Shown: positions 46,426 through 54,958 of the stretch, in pieces | How the letters are laid out: each line of letters opens with the position of its first letter | How positions within the stretch are numbered: position 1 is the stretch's first letter | Assembly (NCBI GenBank): GCA_947497945.1 | Contig: CANMIP010000010.1 | Location: forward strand, 62,001-126,000 | DNA from: an uncultured Tropicimonas sp. | GTDB taxonomy: Bacteria; Pseudomonadota; Alphaproteobacteria; Rhodobacterales; Rhodobacteraceae | Direction of reading: 5' to 3' | Length of the DNA stretch: 64,000 nucleotides | Notes under the pieces: model-generated | The model's input: only the letters and a program-made list of their open reading frames with translations | The model's database searches: none | What the model was told of the DNA's origin: nothing | Position numbers and translations under genes: made by a program

Positions 46426-47778
46426 TCAGGTTTCCTCCTCACTGTCGGAAAGGGTCTTCAGGAGCCAGGACGCCGTGCGCAGGAGCCGGTCGTCCAGCTC
46501 GGCAGGGCCGACAAGCTGGGTGCCGATCGGCAGCCCCTGCGCGCCGACAAGGATCGGCAGGTTCACGCAAGGCAGTCCGGCCAGGGTCCAGATCCTGCAG
46601 AAGGCCGGGTCCCCGGTCGTGTTCGCGGACAGGAGAGGCGCCTCGCCGGTGGCGCTCGGCGCGAGGATCGCGTCGAACTCGTTGAAATGTCCGGCGAAGA
46701 ATGCCTCGGCGGACGCCTTGACCGCCTGCGCATCCTCGTATTGCGCCTGGCTGATCTTGCGGGCACGTTCGATCACGGCCTGCAGGGTCGCACTCAACCG
46801 GTCCCGGTCCCTGTCGATCAGCTCCTCGAAGTTTTGCAGGAACTCGTATTCGTGGATCGTCTCCTGGACCTGCCCCAGCTCGGACAACTGCGGTGCCACG
46901 TCGAAGCGTTCCACGCGCGGCCCGAGCGCCTCCAGCACCTGCTCGTATCCAGCCCGCGCATCCGGATCGAGGCGGTCATGGAAGGCGAGGTCGAACCAGG
47001 CGATATCCGGCGTCACCGGCGGCTCGGCCTGCACCCCGGCGACCATCGCCGGGCGCGGGCGCGGCAGGCTCAGCGGATCGCTCGGATCGTAACTTCCTAA
47101 TACCTCCGCCAGCAGTGCGATATCCTCCAGCGTTCGGCCGAAGACACCGACCTGGTCGAGGGTCTGGGAGGTCCGCAGGACGCCCTGTCGCGAGATGACG
47201 CCGCGTGTCGGCTTGAAGCCGAAGGTGCCGCAGAACGAGGCCGGACGAATGACCGAGCCGGCGGTCTGCGTGCCGATCGCGAGCGGCACATGGTGCGCGG
47301 CGACCGCTGCGGCGGAACCGCTGGAGGAGCCGCCCGGCGTGCGATCGGCATCCCAAGGATTTGTCGTGCTGGTCGGATGCGCGAAGGCGAACTCGGTGGT
47401 TCGGGTCTTGCCGAGGATCACCGCGCCGGCTTCCCGCAGCCGCTCGACGATACAGGCATCCGCCGCTGGCCGGTTGCCCTCGAAGATCGGCGATCCGAAA
47501 CCTGTTGGCGCATCGGCGGTGTCGATGATGTCCTTCAGCCCGACCGGCACGCCGTGCAGCGCCCCGGTTGCCCGGCCGGATCGACGGATCTCGTCCATCT
47601 CCCGGGCCTGGACCAGCGCCGCCTCCGCGTCGAGATATTTCCAGGCCCGGATGGCGGCATCGGTTTCGGCAATGCGCGACAGGCAGGCCTGCACCAACGC
47701 CTCCGAAGTCAGGACACCGGATCGGATCTCCGCGGCCGCCTGCGCGGCCGGGAGGGTTGTCAGGTCACGGTTGGTCAA
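46426..47778 (-). CDS. Amidase-signature family hydrolase
   Basis: This 450-residue enzyme has the Ser-cisSer-Lys triad: Lys82 in GVPVGLKDIIDT, the cis-Ser in PGGSSSGSAAAVA (about 152) and nucleophile Ser175 in TQTAGSVIRPASFCG. These hydrolyse amides or carbamoyl compounds to the acid and ammonia. The start overlaps the dctM-like stop by four bases. It suggests that the TRAP substrate or a derivative carries an amide bond. Confidence 0.92.
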   Translation of the reverse strand: MTNRDLTTLPAAQAAAEIRSGVLTSEALVQACLSRIAETDAAIRAWKYLDAEAALVQAREMDEIRRSGRATGALHGVPVGLKDIIDTADAPTGFGSPIFEGNRPAADACIVERLREAGAVILGKTRTTEFAFAHPTSTTNPWDADRTPGGSSSGSAAAVAAHHVPLAIGTQTAGSVIRPASFCGTFGFKPTRGVISRQGVLRTSQTLDQVGVFGRTLEDIALLAEVLGSYDPSDPLSLPRPRPAMVAGVQAEPPVTPDIAWFDLAFHDRLDPDARAGYEQVLEALGPRVERFDVAPQLSELGQVQETIHEYEFLQNFEELIDRDRDRLSATLQAVIERARKISQAQYEDAQAVKASAEAFFAGHFNEFDAILAPSATGEAPLLSANTTGDPAFCRIWTLAGLPCVNLPILVGAQGLPIGTQLVGPAELDDRLLRTASWLLKTLSDSEEET

Positions 47779-49139
47779 GGCACGTATTCTCCGAAAAGTG
47801 CGTCCGGCAACCAGAGCGCGATGCCCGGGAACTGGTACATCAACACCATGCAGAGGATCACGATGCCGAGATAGGGAATGATCCCGCGGAAGATCTCCAT
47901 CAGCTCGATCTGGTTCTTGAGCACCCCCTTCAGGTAATAGGCCGACATCGCCATCGGTGGTGTGAGGAACGATGTCTGAAGGTTGAGCGCCACCAGCATG
48001 GCGAAGAAATACGGGTTGACCCCGAAAGTCTCAAGCATCGGCAGGAAGATCGGCACGAAGATGATCAGGATCTCCGACCATTCCAGCGGCCAGCCGAGCA
48101 CGAAGATGATCAACTGTGCCATGATCAGGAACTGCCAGGGTTTCAGCTCCATCGCCAAGACCCAGTGTTCGATCACGTCATGCCCGCCGAGATAGGAGAA
48201 GATCGACGCGAAGGTCCAGGAACCGACAAACAGCCAGCAGACCATCGCCGTGGCCTTGGCGGTCAGGAACACGCTCTCCTTGACCCGTTCCCAGGTCAGG
48301 GAGCGGTAGATCGCCGCCAGAACCAGCCCGCCGAGCGCGCCCATCGCCGCGGCTTCAGCCGGGGTCGCAAGCCCGCCAAGGATCGAGCCCAGGACCAGCG
48401 CAATCAGCACCGTCAGCGGCACGAAGGACACCAGCAGGTCGAGATAGATCTTGGAGGGTGGCGGCACGTCCTCTTCGGAGGGTTTGGGCGCCAGCGACGG
48501 GTTCAGCATCACCCGTACCATCACGTAGACAATGTAGAGCCCGGCCAGCAGCAGCCCCGGGAACACGGCCGCCGCGTAGAGCCGCAGGGGCGAAAGCTCG
48601 GCGATGGCCGCATAGACGATCAGCATGATCGAGGGCGGGATCAGGATCCCCAGCGTGCCGCCGGCACAGATCACCCCGGAGGCGAAGCTGCGATTGTAGC
48701 CGGCCTGCGCCATGGTCGGATAGGCCAGGAGCCCCATCAGTGTCACCACCGCGCCGACGATGCCCGATGCGGTCGAGAACACCGCGCAGGTCAGCAGGGC
48801 GGCAATCGCCAGCGACCCCGGCAGGTTGCGCGCCGCCATGTAGAGCGAAAAGAACAACCGATCGACGATATTGGCCCGTTCGACCACGTATCCCATGAAC
48901 AGGAACAGCGGGATCGCCACCAGCGTGTCGTTCTCCATCACCGAATAGGTGTTCTGGTTCAGCAGGTAGAAGATGTTGTTGTTGAAGATGTCCGAAAACG
49001 TCTCCGGCGCGCCATTGTAATAGGCGTAGTAGCCAAAGCCGACGCCCATCGCGAGCAGCGTGAAAGCGATGGGAAACCCGAGCAGTACCAGCAGGATGAA
49101 CAGGCACAGCATCAGGATCGCAACATGGGGATCCGTCAT
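47775..49139 (-). CDS. TRAP transporter large permease (DctM-like)
   Basis: This 454-residue membrane protein has about 12-13 helices, with family features LLGFPIAFTLLAMGVGFGYY, LPGSLAIAALLTCAVFSTAS and GVICAGGTLGILIPPSIMLI. ATG 49139 was chosen because it overlaps the DctQ-like stop; the longer open frame upstream is shadow of that gene. It drives ion-coupled uptake of the ligand. Confidence 0.93.
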   Translation of the reverse strand: MTDPHVAILMLCLFILLVLLGFPIAFTLLAMGVGFGYYAYYNGAPETFSDIFNNNIFYLLNQNTYSVMENDTLVAIPLFLFMGYVVERANIVDRLFFSLYMAARNLPGSLAIAALLTCAVFSTASGIVGAVVTLMGLLAYPTMAQAGYNRSFASGVICAGGTLGILIPPSIMLIVYAAIAELSPLRLYAAAVFPGLLLAGLYIVYVMVRVMLNPSLAPKPSEEDVPPPSKIYLDLLVSFVPLTVLIALVLGSILGGLATPAEAAAMGALGGLVLAAIYRSLTWERVKESVFLTAKATAMVCWLFVGSWTFASIFSYLGGHDVIEHWVLAMELKPWQFLIMAQLIIFVLGWPLEWSEILIIFVPIFLPMLETFGVNPYFFAMLVALNLQTSFLTPPMAMSAYYLKGVLKNQIELMEIFRGIIPYLGIVILCMVLMYQFPGIALWLPDALFGEYVP

Positions 49140-49747
49140 TTTGTTGTTTCTCTTGTCTCGTCGGCGTTGCCATAGATTTCGGGATGGTCTTCCTGCATGT
49201 GCATCAGCATGTCCTCGGTCTCGCGGACATCGTCGATGCGCGGAAGCCATTCTCCGCTGCGCATTGCCAGCCAGCATCTCATCATTTCCGCAGCACCCTG
49301 CAGCATCAGCAGCGCACCGGCGATCGGGATCAGCGTCTTGAAGAAGTAGATCTGGATCCGGGCCGGGCTGTTCCAGCTGACTTCCTTGTAGCGCCAGCTG
49401 TCAGAGGCGATTTCCCAGCCATACCAGAACAGGGCGAACATGCCGGGAAAGAAGAACAGGATGTAGAGCACGAAATCGATGCGGGCCTGCCAGCGGACCG
49501 AGAACAGCCGGTAGACCACGTCACCGCGCACATGCGCGTCCTGCGCCAGTGCATAGGCGCCGGCCATCAGGAACAGCGCCCCGTACATCTGCACCATCAT
49601 GTCGAAGGCCCAGACGGTCGGCGCGTTCAGCGCGTAGCGCACGAACACCTCGTATGACACCGACAGTGTCAGAATAAGAATGCACCATCCGAAAGCCTTG
49701 CCGACCCATTGGCTCAGCCCTTCGATGGCGTGGATTGTCTTGATCAA
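49136..49747 (-). CDS. TRAP transporter small permease (DctQ-like)
   Basis: This 203-residue membrane protein has four helices and the DctQ-typical VSYEVFVRYALNAPTVWAFD and AYALAQDAHVRGDVVY. The C-terminus is a longer acidic tail than usual (about 40 residues). It overlaps dctM by four bases. A stem-loop separates it from the binding-protein gene. Confidence 0.92.
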   Translation of the reverse strand: MIKTIHAIEGLSQWVGKAFGWCILILTLSVSYEVFVRYALNAPTVWAFDMMVQMYGALFLMAGAYALAQDAHVRGDVVYRLFSVRWQARIDFVLYILFFFPGMFALFWYGWEIASDSWRYKEVSWNSPARIQIYFFKTLIPIAGALLMLQGAAEMMRCWLAMRSGEWLPRIDDVRETEDMLMHMQEDHPEIYGNADETRETTK

Positions 49748-49777
49748 CGGCTCACCCCCACCGCAAAGGTCGCATTA

Positions 49778-49803
49778 CGAAGGCCGCGGTCACGCGGCCT
49801 TCG
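49778..49803 (-). promoter_or_regulatory. Perfect 11-bp stem-loop between the TRAP binding-protein and DctQ-like genes
   Basis: CGAAGGCCGCG (49778-49788) and CGCGGCCTTCG (49793-49803) pair fully around a GTCA tetraloop. On the minus-strand message it follows the dctP-like stop. With no U-run it more likely protects or attenuates than fully terminates, keeping binding protein in excess over permease. Confidence 0.55.
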
Positions 49804-49827
49804 TTCCGATTCAAGCTTGCCTCGGCG

Positions 49828-50925
49828 TCAGCCGAAATAGTGCTTGTAGGCGAGACGGTAGTCCGGCTGGTTCAGCCCGAGATAGTACATCACGTCCTTG
49901 GCATAGGCCTTCTGCGAGTCGACAACCTTCTTGAAGAAGGGCTCTTCGGCAGAGATCCGGTCGACCACCTTGTCCCAGGCCACAAGCTGGGCCTCCATGA
50001 CGCTGTCCGGCGTCCGGTAAACATTCACGCCCTGCTCTTCGCGCAGGGTCCGGAGATCCTTCGCGTACTGGGTGGTGTTGTTCCACCAGAAGTTGGAGTT
50101 CTCCGCCATCGAGGCGTTCTTGATGATCGCCTTGTGCGCGTCGGACAGGCCTTCGAACTTCTCCTTGTTGAAGGTGATCTCGAAGAATTCCTGGCTCTGG
50201 TGGAACGAGGCCAGGTGATAATGCTTCGAGACGTCCTGCATGCCGAATTCACGGTCCGAGGTCGGGTTGTTGAACTCCGCCGCGTCGATCAGCCCGGACT
50301 TCATCGCCGGCTGGATCTCGCCGCCCGGAAGCTGGACGACCGACATGCCCATCTCGAGCAGAACGTCGGCGGCCAGGCCGACGGTGCGGTATTTCAGGCC
50401 CTCCATCTGGCTGGCATCGGTGATCTCTTCCTTGAACCAGCCCAGCGGCTGTGCCGGCATCGGCGAGTTGAAGAAGGACACGACGTTGAGCCCGAGCTCC
50501 GCCATCAACTCGTCGAACAGCTCCTGACCGCCGCCATGATGGATCCAGCCCAGCACTTCCTGGCTCGACCAGCCAAAGCACGGGCCGGTGCCGAACAGCG
50601 AAGCCGCCTTCGACTTCGAGTACCAGTAGGCACAGACGTAATGCGCGGCATCGAGCACGCCGCGATGCACGGCGTCCTGCATCTGGCTGGTTTTCACGAC
50701 CGAATTGACCGGAAGAACCTCGATCTGCAGCGTCCCGCCGCTCATCTCCGCCACTCTCTGCGCGAAGGTCTTTGCGTTCTCGAGCCAGATGCCACCTCCC
50801 CAGGCGGCCTGCATTTTCAGGGTCGTCGTGCCCTGGGCCCGCGCAATCGCAGGTGCGGCGAGTGCGGCGGCGCCAGCAAGCGCGGATCCGCGCAGGAATT
50901 TCCTGCGGCTCGTTTGATTGGTCAT
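49828..50925 (-). CDS. TRAP transporter substrate-binding protein (DctP-like)
   Basis: This 365-residue periplasmic protein carries a Tat signal (SRRKFLRGSALAGAAALAAP, cleavage near ARA-QGT). The mature part has LPGGEIQPAMKSGLIDAAEF and the conserved Arg in GLKYRTVGLAADVL, which binds the ligand's carboxylate in this family. It resembles the TakP/mannitol-chloroaromatic-binding subgroup. It is the first gene of the operon, divergent from the IclR gene. The ligand is probably an organic acid. Confidence 0.92.
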   Translation of the reverse strand: MTNQTSRRKFLRGSALAGAAALAAPAIARAQGTTTLKMQAAWGGGIWLENAKTFAQRVAEMSGGTLQIEVLPVNSVVKTSQMQDAVHRGVLDAAHYVCAYWYSKSKAASLFGTGPCFGWSSQEVLGWIHHGGGQELFDELMAELGLNVVSFFNSPMPAQPLGWFKEEITDASQMEGLKYRTVGLAADVLLEMGMSVVQLPGGEIQPAMKSGLIDAAEFNNPTSDREFGMQDVSKHYHLASFHQSQEFFEITFNKEKFEGLSDAHKAIIKNASMAENSNFWWNNTTQYAKDLRTLREEQGVNVYRTPDSVMEAQLVAWDKVVDRISAEEPFFKKVVDSQKAYAKDVMYYLGLNQPDYRLAYKHYFG

Positions 50926-51035
50926 GATGTCCTCCCAGAATCATAGTTTGTTCGCGGCCCGTCCCGGAGGCCGGAAACCGCCATACCTTGTCGCGGTACA
51001 GATCGAACTTACCCTAATCCCAGCTTTTTTCAATT

Positions 51036-51045
51036 TTTCCGGAAA
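51036..51045. promoter_or_regulatory. Palindrome TTTCCGGAAA in the dctP-iclR intergenic region
   Basis: A perfect 10-bp dyad in an unusually AT-rich 250-base divergent promoter region. The TTCC/GGAA half-sites resemble IclR-family operators. With the sites at 51095 and 51122 it may bind the regulator encoded at 51175. Confidence 0.4.
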
Positions 51046-51094
51046 TACCTGTACCGTGATCCATACTCACATTAACATATTGAAATTATTTGAG

Positions 51095-51109
51095 GTTGGA
51101 ATTTCCAAC
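51095..51109. promoter_or_regulatory. Palindrome GTTGGAATTTCCAAC, likely IclR-type operator
   Basis: Seven-base arms around one central base, 66 bases before the regulator ATG. The TTGGAAnTTCCAA core is close to known IclR-family boxes (TGGAAATnATTTCCA). It is the strongest candidate for autoregulation and control of the TRAP operon. Confidence 0.55.
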
Positions 51110-51121
51110 TATTCACTGGCG

Positions 51122-51139
51122 GCGAAGAATTTCCTTCGC
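51122..51139. promoter_or_regulatory. Inverted repeat GCGAAG-AATTTC-CTTCGC
   Basis: Six-base perfect arms with a six-base spacer that again contains AATTTC, 27 bases downstream of the site at 51095 and 36 bases before the regulator start. It could be a second operator or an mRNA leader hairpin. Confidence 0.35.
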
Positions 51140-51174
51140 TATGAAGCGCTTGCACCGAAAGTTGGAGGGCAGGA

Positions 51175-51999
51175 ATGACTCATACCAAGGTCGTGGGGCC
51201 TCGCGGCAGGCCCGCCAACGCGTTCTCGGACTCCGGCCAGACCGTGATCGTTGCGCTCGATCGGGGGATGCGAGTCCTTGAACATATCGCATCGAGCAAT
51301 GGGGCCTCCTTGTCGGATCTGGCGCGCGCCACGGGGATCCCGGTGGCGTCGATGCATCGCATCCTGGCAACGCTGAAAGCCAGCGACATGGTCGAGTTCT
51401 CCGACACGCTCCAGAAATGGTTCATCGGCACGCAGGCGTTCCGGATCGGGAATGCCTATCTGAACCGGTCGAATATCGTCGAAGCGGCGCGCCCGATCAT
51501 GCGCGAGCTTTCCGAACAGACCGGTGAGACCTGCAATCTCGCGGTGGAAAACAGCGGCGATGTGGTGTTCCTTTGCCAGGTGGAGTCGGACAATCCGATC
51601 CGCGTGTTCTTTCGGACCGGCACCCGTGGTTTCATGCATGCATCCGGCATTGGAAAGACGCTGATGGCGCATATGAGCCCGGCACAGGTCGATGCGATCC
51701 TGCAAAGCAAGGGGCTTCCCTCCTTCACTCCCAACACCATCGTGGACAGGCAGAAATTCCGCAATGAGCTCAGACTGGTTCGCGAGCGCGGCTGGGCGCT
51801 CGACGATGAAGAGCGGTTCATCGGGATGCGCTGCATCGCCGCCCCGATCTTCAACTCCTTCGAGGAAGCCGTGGCCGGGGTCTCGGTTTCCGGCCTTACC
51901 CTGCGCCTTCCAGACGACAGGATCGACCATGTGGGACGGCTGGTGAATGAGGCGAGCCAGCGCGTGACCGACGCCTTCAATGGGCGGCTGCCCGACTAG
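51175..51999 (+). CDS. IclR-family transcriptional regulator of the TRAP operon
   Basis: This 274-residue protein has an N-terminal winged HTH (LSDLARATGIPVASMHRILA, about residues 45-64) and an effector domain with ETCNLAVENSGDVVFLCQVE and GFMHASGIGKTLMAHMSPAQ. A 25-residue polar N-terminal extension (RGRPANAFSDSGQT) resembles that of BhcR-like alphaproteobacterial regulators, but identity is not claimed. GGAGGGCAGGA precedes the ATG. It is divergent from the TRAP transporter operon, which it probably controls. Confidence 0.92.
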   Translation: MTHTKVVGPRGRPANAFSDSGQTVIVALDRGMRVLEHIASSNGASLSDLARATGIPVASMHRILATLKASDMVEFSDTLQKWFIGTQAFRIGNAYLNRSNIVEAARPIMRELSEQTGETCNLAVENSGDVVFLCQVESDNPIRVFFRTGTRGFMHASGIGKTLMAHMSPAQVDAILQSKGLPSFTPNTIVDRQKFRNELRLVRERGWALDDEERFIGMRCIAAPIFNSFEEAVAGVSVSGLTLRLPDDRIDHVGRLVNEASQRVTDAFNGRLPD

Positions 52000-52220
52000 C
52001 GCCAAGCTGTGCCGGCCCTGCGACGGGGTGAAAATCCCGGCTGAACGCATGTCGATCATCGCTCCAGTTCGCATTGTCGGGAGCGCTCCCGCTGACCTTG
52101 CGGAGGGCTGGCCTTGTCGGGGCGATCCTGCCCCCAACCCCATCGCGCTGAAATAACCCGCATTTTCGCGGACCGTCGCGGCCCCGGGCGCAACTGCGTG
52201 CCGAACGGGCCGGATTGGAC

Positions 52221-52234
52221 CTAACAAAAGTCAA
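52221..52234. promoter_or_regulatory. NNR-type (Crp/Fnr-family) box upstream of nosC
   Basis: CTAACAAAAGTCAA matches the NNR consensus known from Paracoccus (TTAAC-N4-GTCAA) at 9 of 10 fixed bases. Its centre is about 68 bases before the nosC ATG, compatible with activation at about -41 of a promoter. It probably gives NO-dependent expression of the nos operon. Confidence 0.6.
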
Positions 52235-52295
52235 GGCGCCCCCCTCCATCTGCGGCGCATAGCTTGGGCAACGCAACGATTGCGACCGAGGCTCA

Positions 52296-52775
52296 ATGCA
52301 ACCGCAACCCGAAAGAAGGCAGACCAGGAACCCGCCGAGGCCGCGGCAGCGGCTGGCGTTTCTCGGCGTTCTGATTCTTTCCGTGATCCTGCAATCCGTC
52401 GCGCCGATGCCGGTGCTGGCGCGCCAGGCCGATCAGGTGATCGAGATCTGCGGCGCATATGGTGTCTCGGAGATCCGGCTCGATGCCGACGGCAACGCGG
52501 TCCCGCTTGACCAGGCGCCTTGCAGCAATTGCAGGGAGTGCCCGCTTTGCATGATCGCAGCGGCCTCCGACCTGCCCGGCGAGACCTCCTGGCACCGGAA
52601 TGCCCATGCCTCCCTGAAACAGGCTCCGACTGAAAGCGACACCCACACAGAGAGCCCGGCGCGGTTCTGGGCAGATAATCGCGGACCACCGGCCCGCACC
52701 GAAAAGGCAAAACACTTGGCTATGAAAGATTTCATGGGGCCGCCCCGGATCGAAGGGAGGGCGCCATGGATGTGA
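52296..52775 (+). CDS. nosC: NosC-like protein (nos operon head, four-Cys motif)
   Basis: This 159-residue protein has one N-terminal hydrophobic segment (LAFLGVLILSVILQSVAPMP, residues 20-39), probably a signal peptide or anchor. CSNCRECPLC follows near residue 76: a CxxCxxCxxC motif. The position immediately before nosR matches nosC of the Paracoccus nosCRZDFYLX order. Its 3' end overlaps nosR by ten bases. The Cys motif suggests metal (copper?) or redox function; DUF2946-like proteins look similar. Confidence 0.75.
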   Translation: MQPQPERRQTRNPPRPRQRLAFLGVLILSVILQSVAPMPVLARQADQVIEICGAYGVSEIRLDADGNAVPLDQAPCSNCRECPLCMIAAASDLPGETSWHRNAHASLKQAPTESDTHTESPARFWADNRGPPARTEKAKHLAMKDFMGPPRIEGRAPWM

Positions 52776-54958
52776 AGCGCGTCTTCACCGGCTGGTTCCT
52801 TGCCCTTGCGCTCGCGGCCACCCTCCTTGGGAGCGTCGCAGGCAAGGCGCATGCGGAAACGCTCGCCAGCTTCCTTCCCAAACTCACCGCGTCCGATTTC
52901 CACCCCGATGCCGAAAGCTTCGGTCCTGTCCGGGATGACATCGCCGTCGCGCCGTTGCTCAAGGGCGGCGAGACGCTGGCCTGGGCCTTCCTGACATCGG
53001 ATTTCGTCGGCACCACGGGCTATTCCGGCAAACCGATCCACGTGGTTGCGGCGGTCGACACGGACGCAGTGCTGACCGGCGTCCAGCTGGTCAAACATTC
53101 CGAACCCATCGTGCTGATCGGCATTCCCGACAGCAAGGTGAAGGCGCTGACCCAATCCTATGCCGGTCTGGACCTGAAGGCGGAGGTCGTCGAATACGGC
53201 TCCGCGCATGATCTCGACATCATCTCGGGCGCGACCGTCACCATCATGGTGATCGACGATTCCATCGTGCGCGGCGGCATCAAGGTCGCCCGGGCGCTTG
53301 GTCTTGGCGGGCTGGCGCCGGAAGTGACCGGTCCGAAACGCGCGCTGGACCTGTCGCTCACCGATACCGCCAATTGGGCAACGCTGTCCGGCGATGGCTC
53401 GATCCGGCGGATGACGCTCGATGTCGGGCAGGTGAACGCGGCCTTCGCGGAGACCGAAGACGCGCGCGCCATCAAGCGCCCCGAGAAAGGCGCGCCGGAC
53501 GATACCTTCATCGACATGCACATGGCGCTGGTCTCGGTGCCGTCGATCGGCCGGTCGCTGCTGGGGGACAATGAATACAACAACCTGACCGAGCGGCTGG
53601 AAGAGGGCGAGCACGCGATCCTCGTGCTGGGGCGCGGCAGCTATTCCTTCAAGGGCTCGGGCTATGTGCGCGGCGGCATCTTCGACCGGATCCAGCTGAT
53701 TCAGGGCGATAATTCGGTGCGTTTCTTCGACAAGCAGCACCGCCGGCTGGGCGATCTGGCCACGCCGGACGGGCCGAGCTTCAAGGAGCTGGACCTGTTC
53801 AGGATCCCGGCCGATGCGGAGTTCGACCCGGCCGAGCCGTTCCGGCTGCAATTGCTGGTGCAACGGTCGGTGGGGGCGCTGGAACGTGTCTTCCTGACCT
53901 TCGATCTTGGATACAAGCTGCCGGAACGCTTCCTGCTGCCGCCGCCGGCGCCGCAGGTCCTGGACAGCGCCGAGGATGAGGCCGCCGCGAAAGCTGCGCT
54001 CTGGCAGCGGATCTGGAAGGACAAGACGCTCGAGATCGCCGTTCTGGGCATCATGCTGCTGGTGCTGACGGCGACCTTCTTCTTCCAGTTCCAGGCCACG
54101 GTGAGCGCCCGGACCTTCTACTGGTTCCGCATCGGATACCTGACCATGACGCTTGTCTTCATCGGCTGGTACGCCAACGCGCAGCTTTCGGTGGTGAACC
54201 TGATGGCGCTGGCCGGGCAGATGCGGGAGGGGTTCTCCTGGGACGCCTTCCTGATGGACCCGCTGGTCTTCATCCAATGGTTCGCCGTCGCCGCCGCGCT
54301 GCTCTTCTGGGGTCGCGGCGCCTATTGCGGCTGGCTCTGCCCGTTCGGTGCGCTCCAGGAGCTGACAAACCAGATCGCGCGCTTTTTCAAGGTGCCGCAA
54401 TGGACCCTGCCCTGGGGGCTGCACGAGCGCCTCTGGCCGATCAAGTACATGATTTTTCTTGGCCTCTTCGGCGTTTCGCTGGGGTCGATCCAGATGGCCG
54501 AACAACTGGCCGAGGTGGAACCCTTCAAGACCGCGATCATCCTCAAGTTCGTCCGCGACTGGCCATTCGTGGTCTTCGCCGTCGCGCTTCTGGTCGCTGG
54601 CCTCTTCATCGAGCGCTTCTATTGCCGCTATCTCTGCCCGCTCGGTGGCGCGTTGGCGATCCCGGCGCGGATGCGGATGTTCGACTGGCTGCGCCGCTAC
54701 AAGGAATGCGGCGCGCCCTGCCAGACCTGCGCCAATGAATGCCCGGTGCAGGCGATCCACCCCACTGGCGAGATCAACCCGAACGAATGCGTGGACTGCC
54801 TGCATTGCCAGGTCCTGTACCAGTCCAAAACCAAATGCCCCGTGGTCATCAAGCAGATGAAACGGCGCGAGAAGGTCGGCTCTCCGTTGAAGATGCCGCC
54901 CGCAAACCACCCGAACACGAAGAAACCGGAACCTGATGGAGGGAACGCCCATGTCTGA
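52766..54958 (+). CDS. nosR: NosR, membrane flavo-iron-sulfur protein of N2O reduction
   Basis: This 730-residue protein has a signal peptide (cleavage near AHA-ETL) and a periplasmic FMN-binding domain with the flavin-attachment SGATVT (about residue 155). Membrane helices follow from about 425, with two CxxxCP motifs ([18 protein letters not shown]). The C-terminal cytoplasmic part has two [4Fe-4S] clusters ([21 protein letters not shown]). It is needed for nosZ expression and for electron supply to NosZ. It overlaps both nosC and nosZ. Confidence 0.96.
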   Translation: MDVKRVFTGWFLALALAATLLGSVAGKAHAETLASFLPKLTASDFHPDAESFGPVRDDIAVAPLLKGGETLAWAFLTSDFVGTTGYSGKPIHVVAAVDTDAVLTGVQLVKHSEPIVLIGIPDSKVKALTQSYAGLDLKAEVVEYGSAHDLDIISGATVTIMVIDDSIVRGGIKVARALGLGGLAPEVTGPKRALDLSLTDTANWATLSGDGSIRRMTLDVGQVNAAFAETEDARAIKRPEKGAPDDTFIDMHMALVSVPSIGRSLLGDNEYNNLTERLEEGEHAILVLGRGSYSFKGSGYVRGGIFDRIQLIQGDNSVRFFDKQHRRLGDLATPDGPSFKELDLFRIPADAEFDPAEPFRLQLLVQRSVGALERVFLTFDLGYKLPERFLLPPPAPQVLDSAEDEAAAKAALWQRIWKDKTLEIAVLGIMLLVLTATFFFQFQATVSARTFYWFRIGYLTMTLVFIGWYANAQLSVVNLMALAGQMREGFSWDAFLMDPLVFIQWFAVAAALLFWGRGAYCGWLCPFGALQELTNQIARFFKVPQWTLPWGLHERLWPIKYMIFLGLFGVSLGSIQMAEQLAEVEPFKTAIILKFVRDWPFVVFAVALLVAGLFIERFYCRYLCPLGGALAIPARMRMFDWLRRYKECGAPCQTCANECPVQAIHPTGEINPNECVDCLHCQVLYQSKTKCPVVIKQMKRREKVGSPLKMPPANHPNTKKPEPDGGNAHV

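Noticed and set aside
51175-51999. Naming the IclR regulator BhcR
   Set aside because: N-terminal style and effector domain are similar, but none of the bhcABCD genes is adjacent, so the name is not justified.
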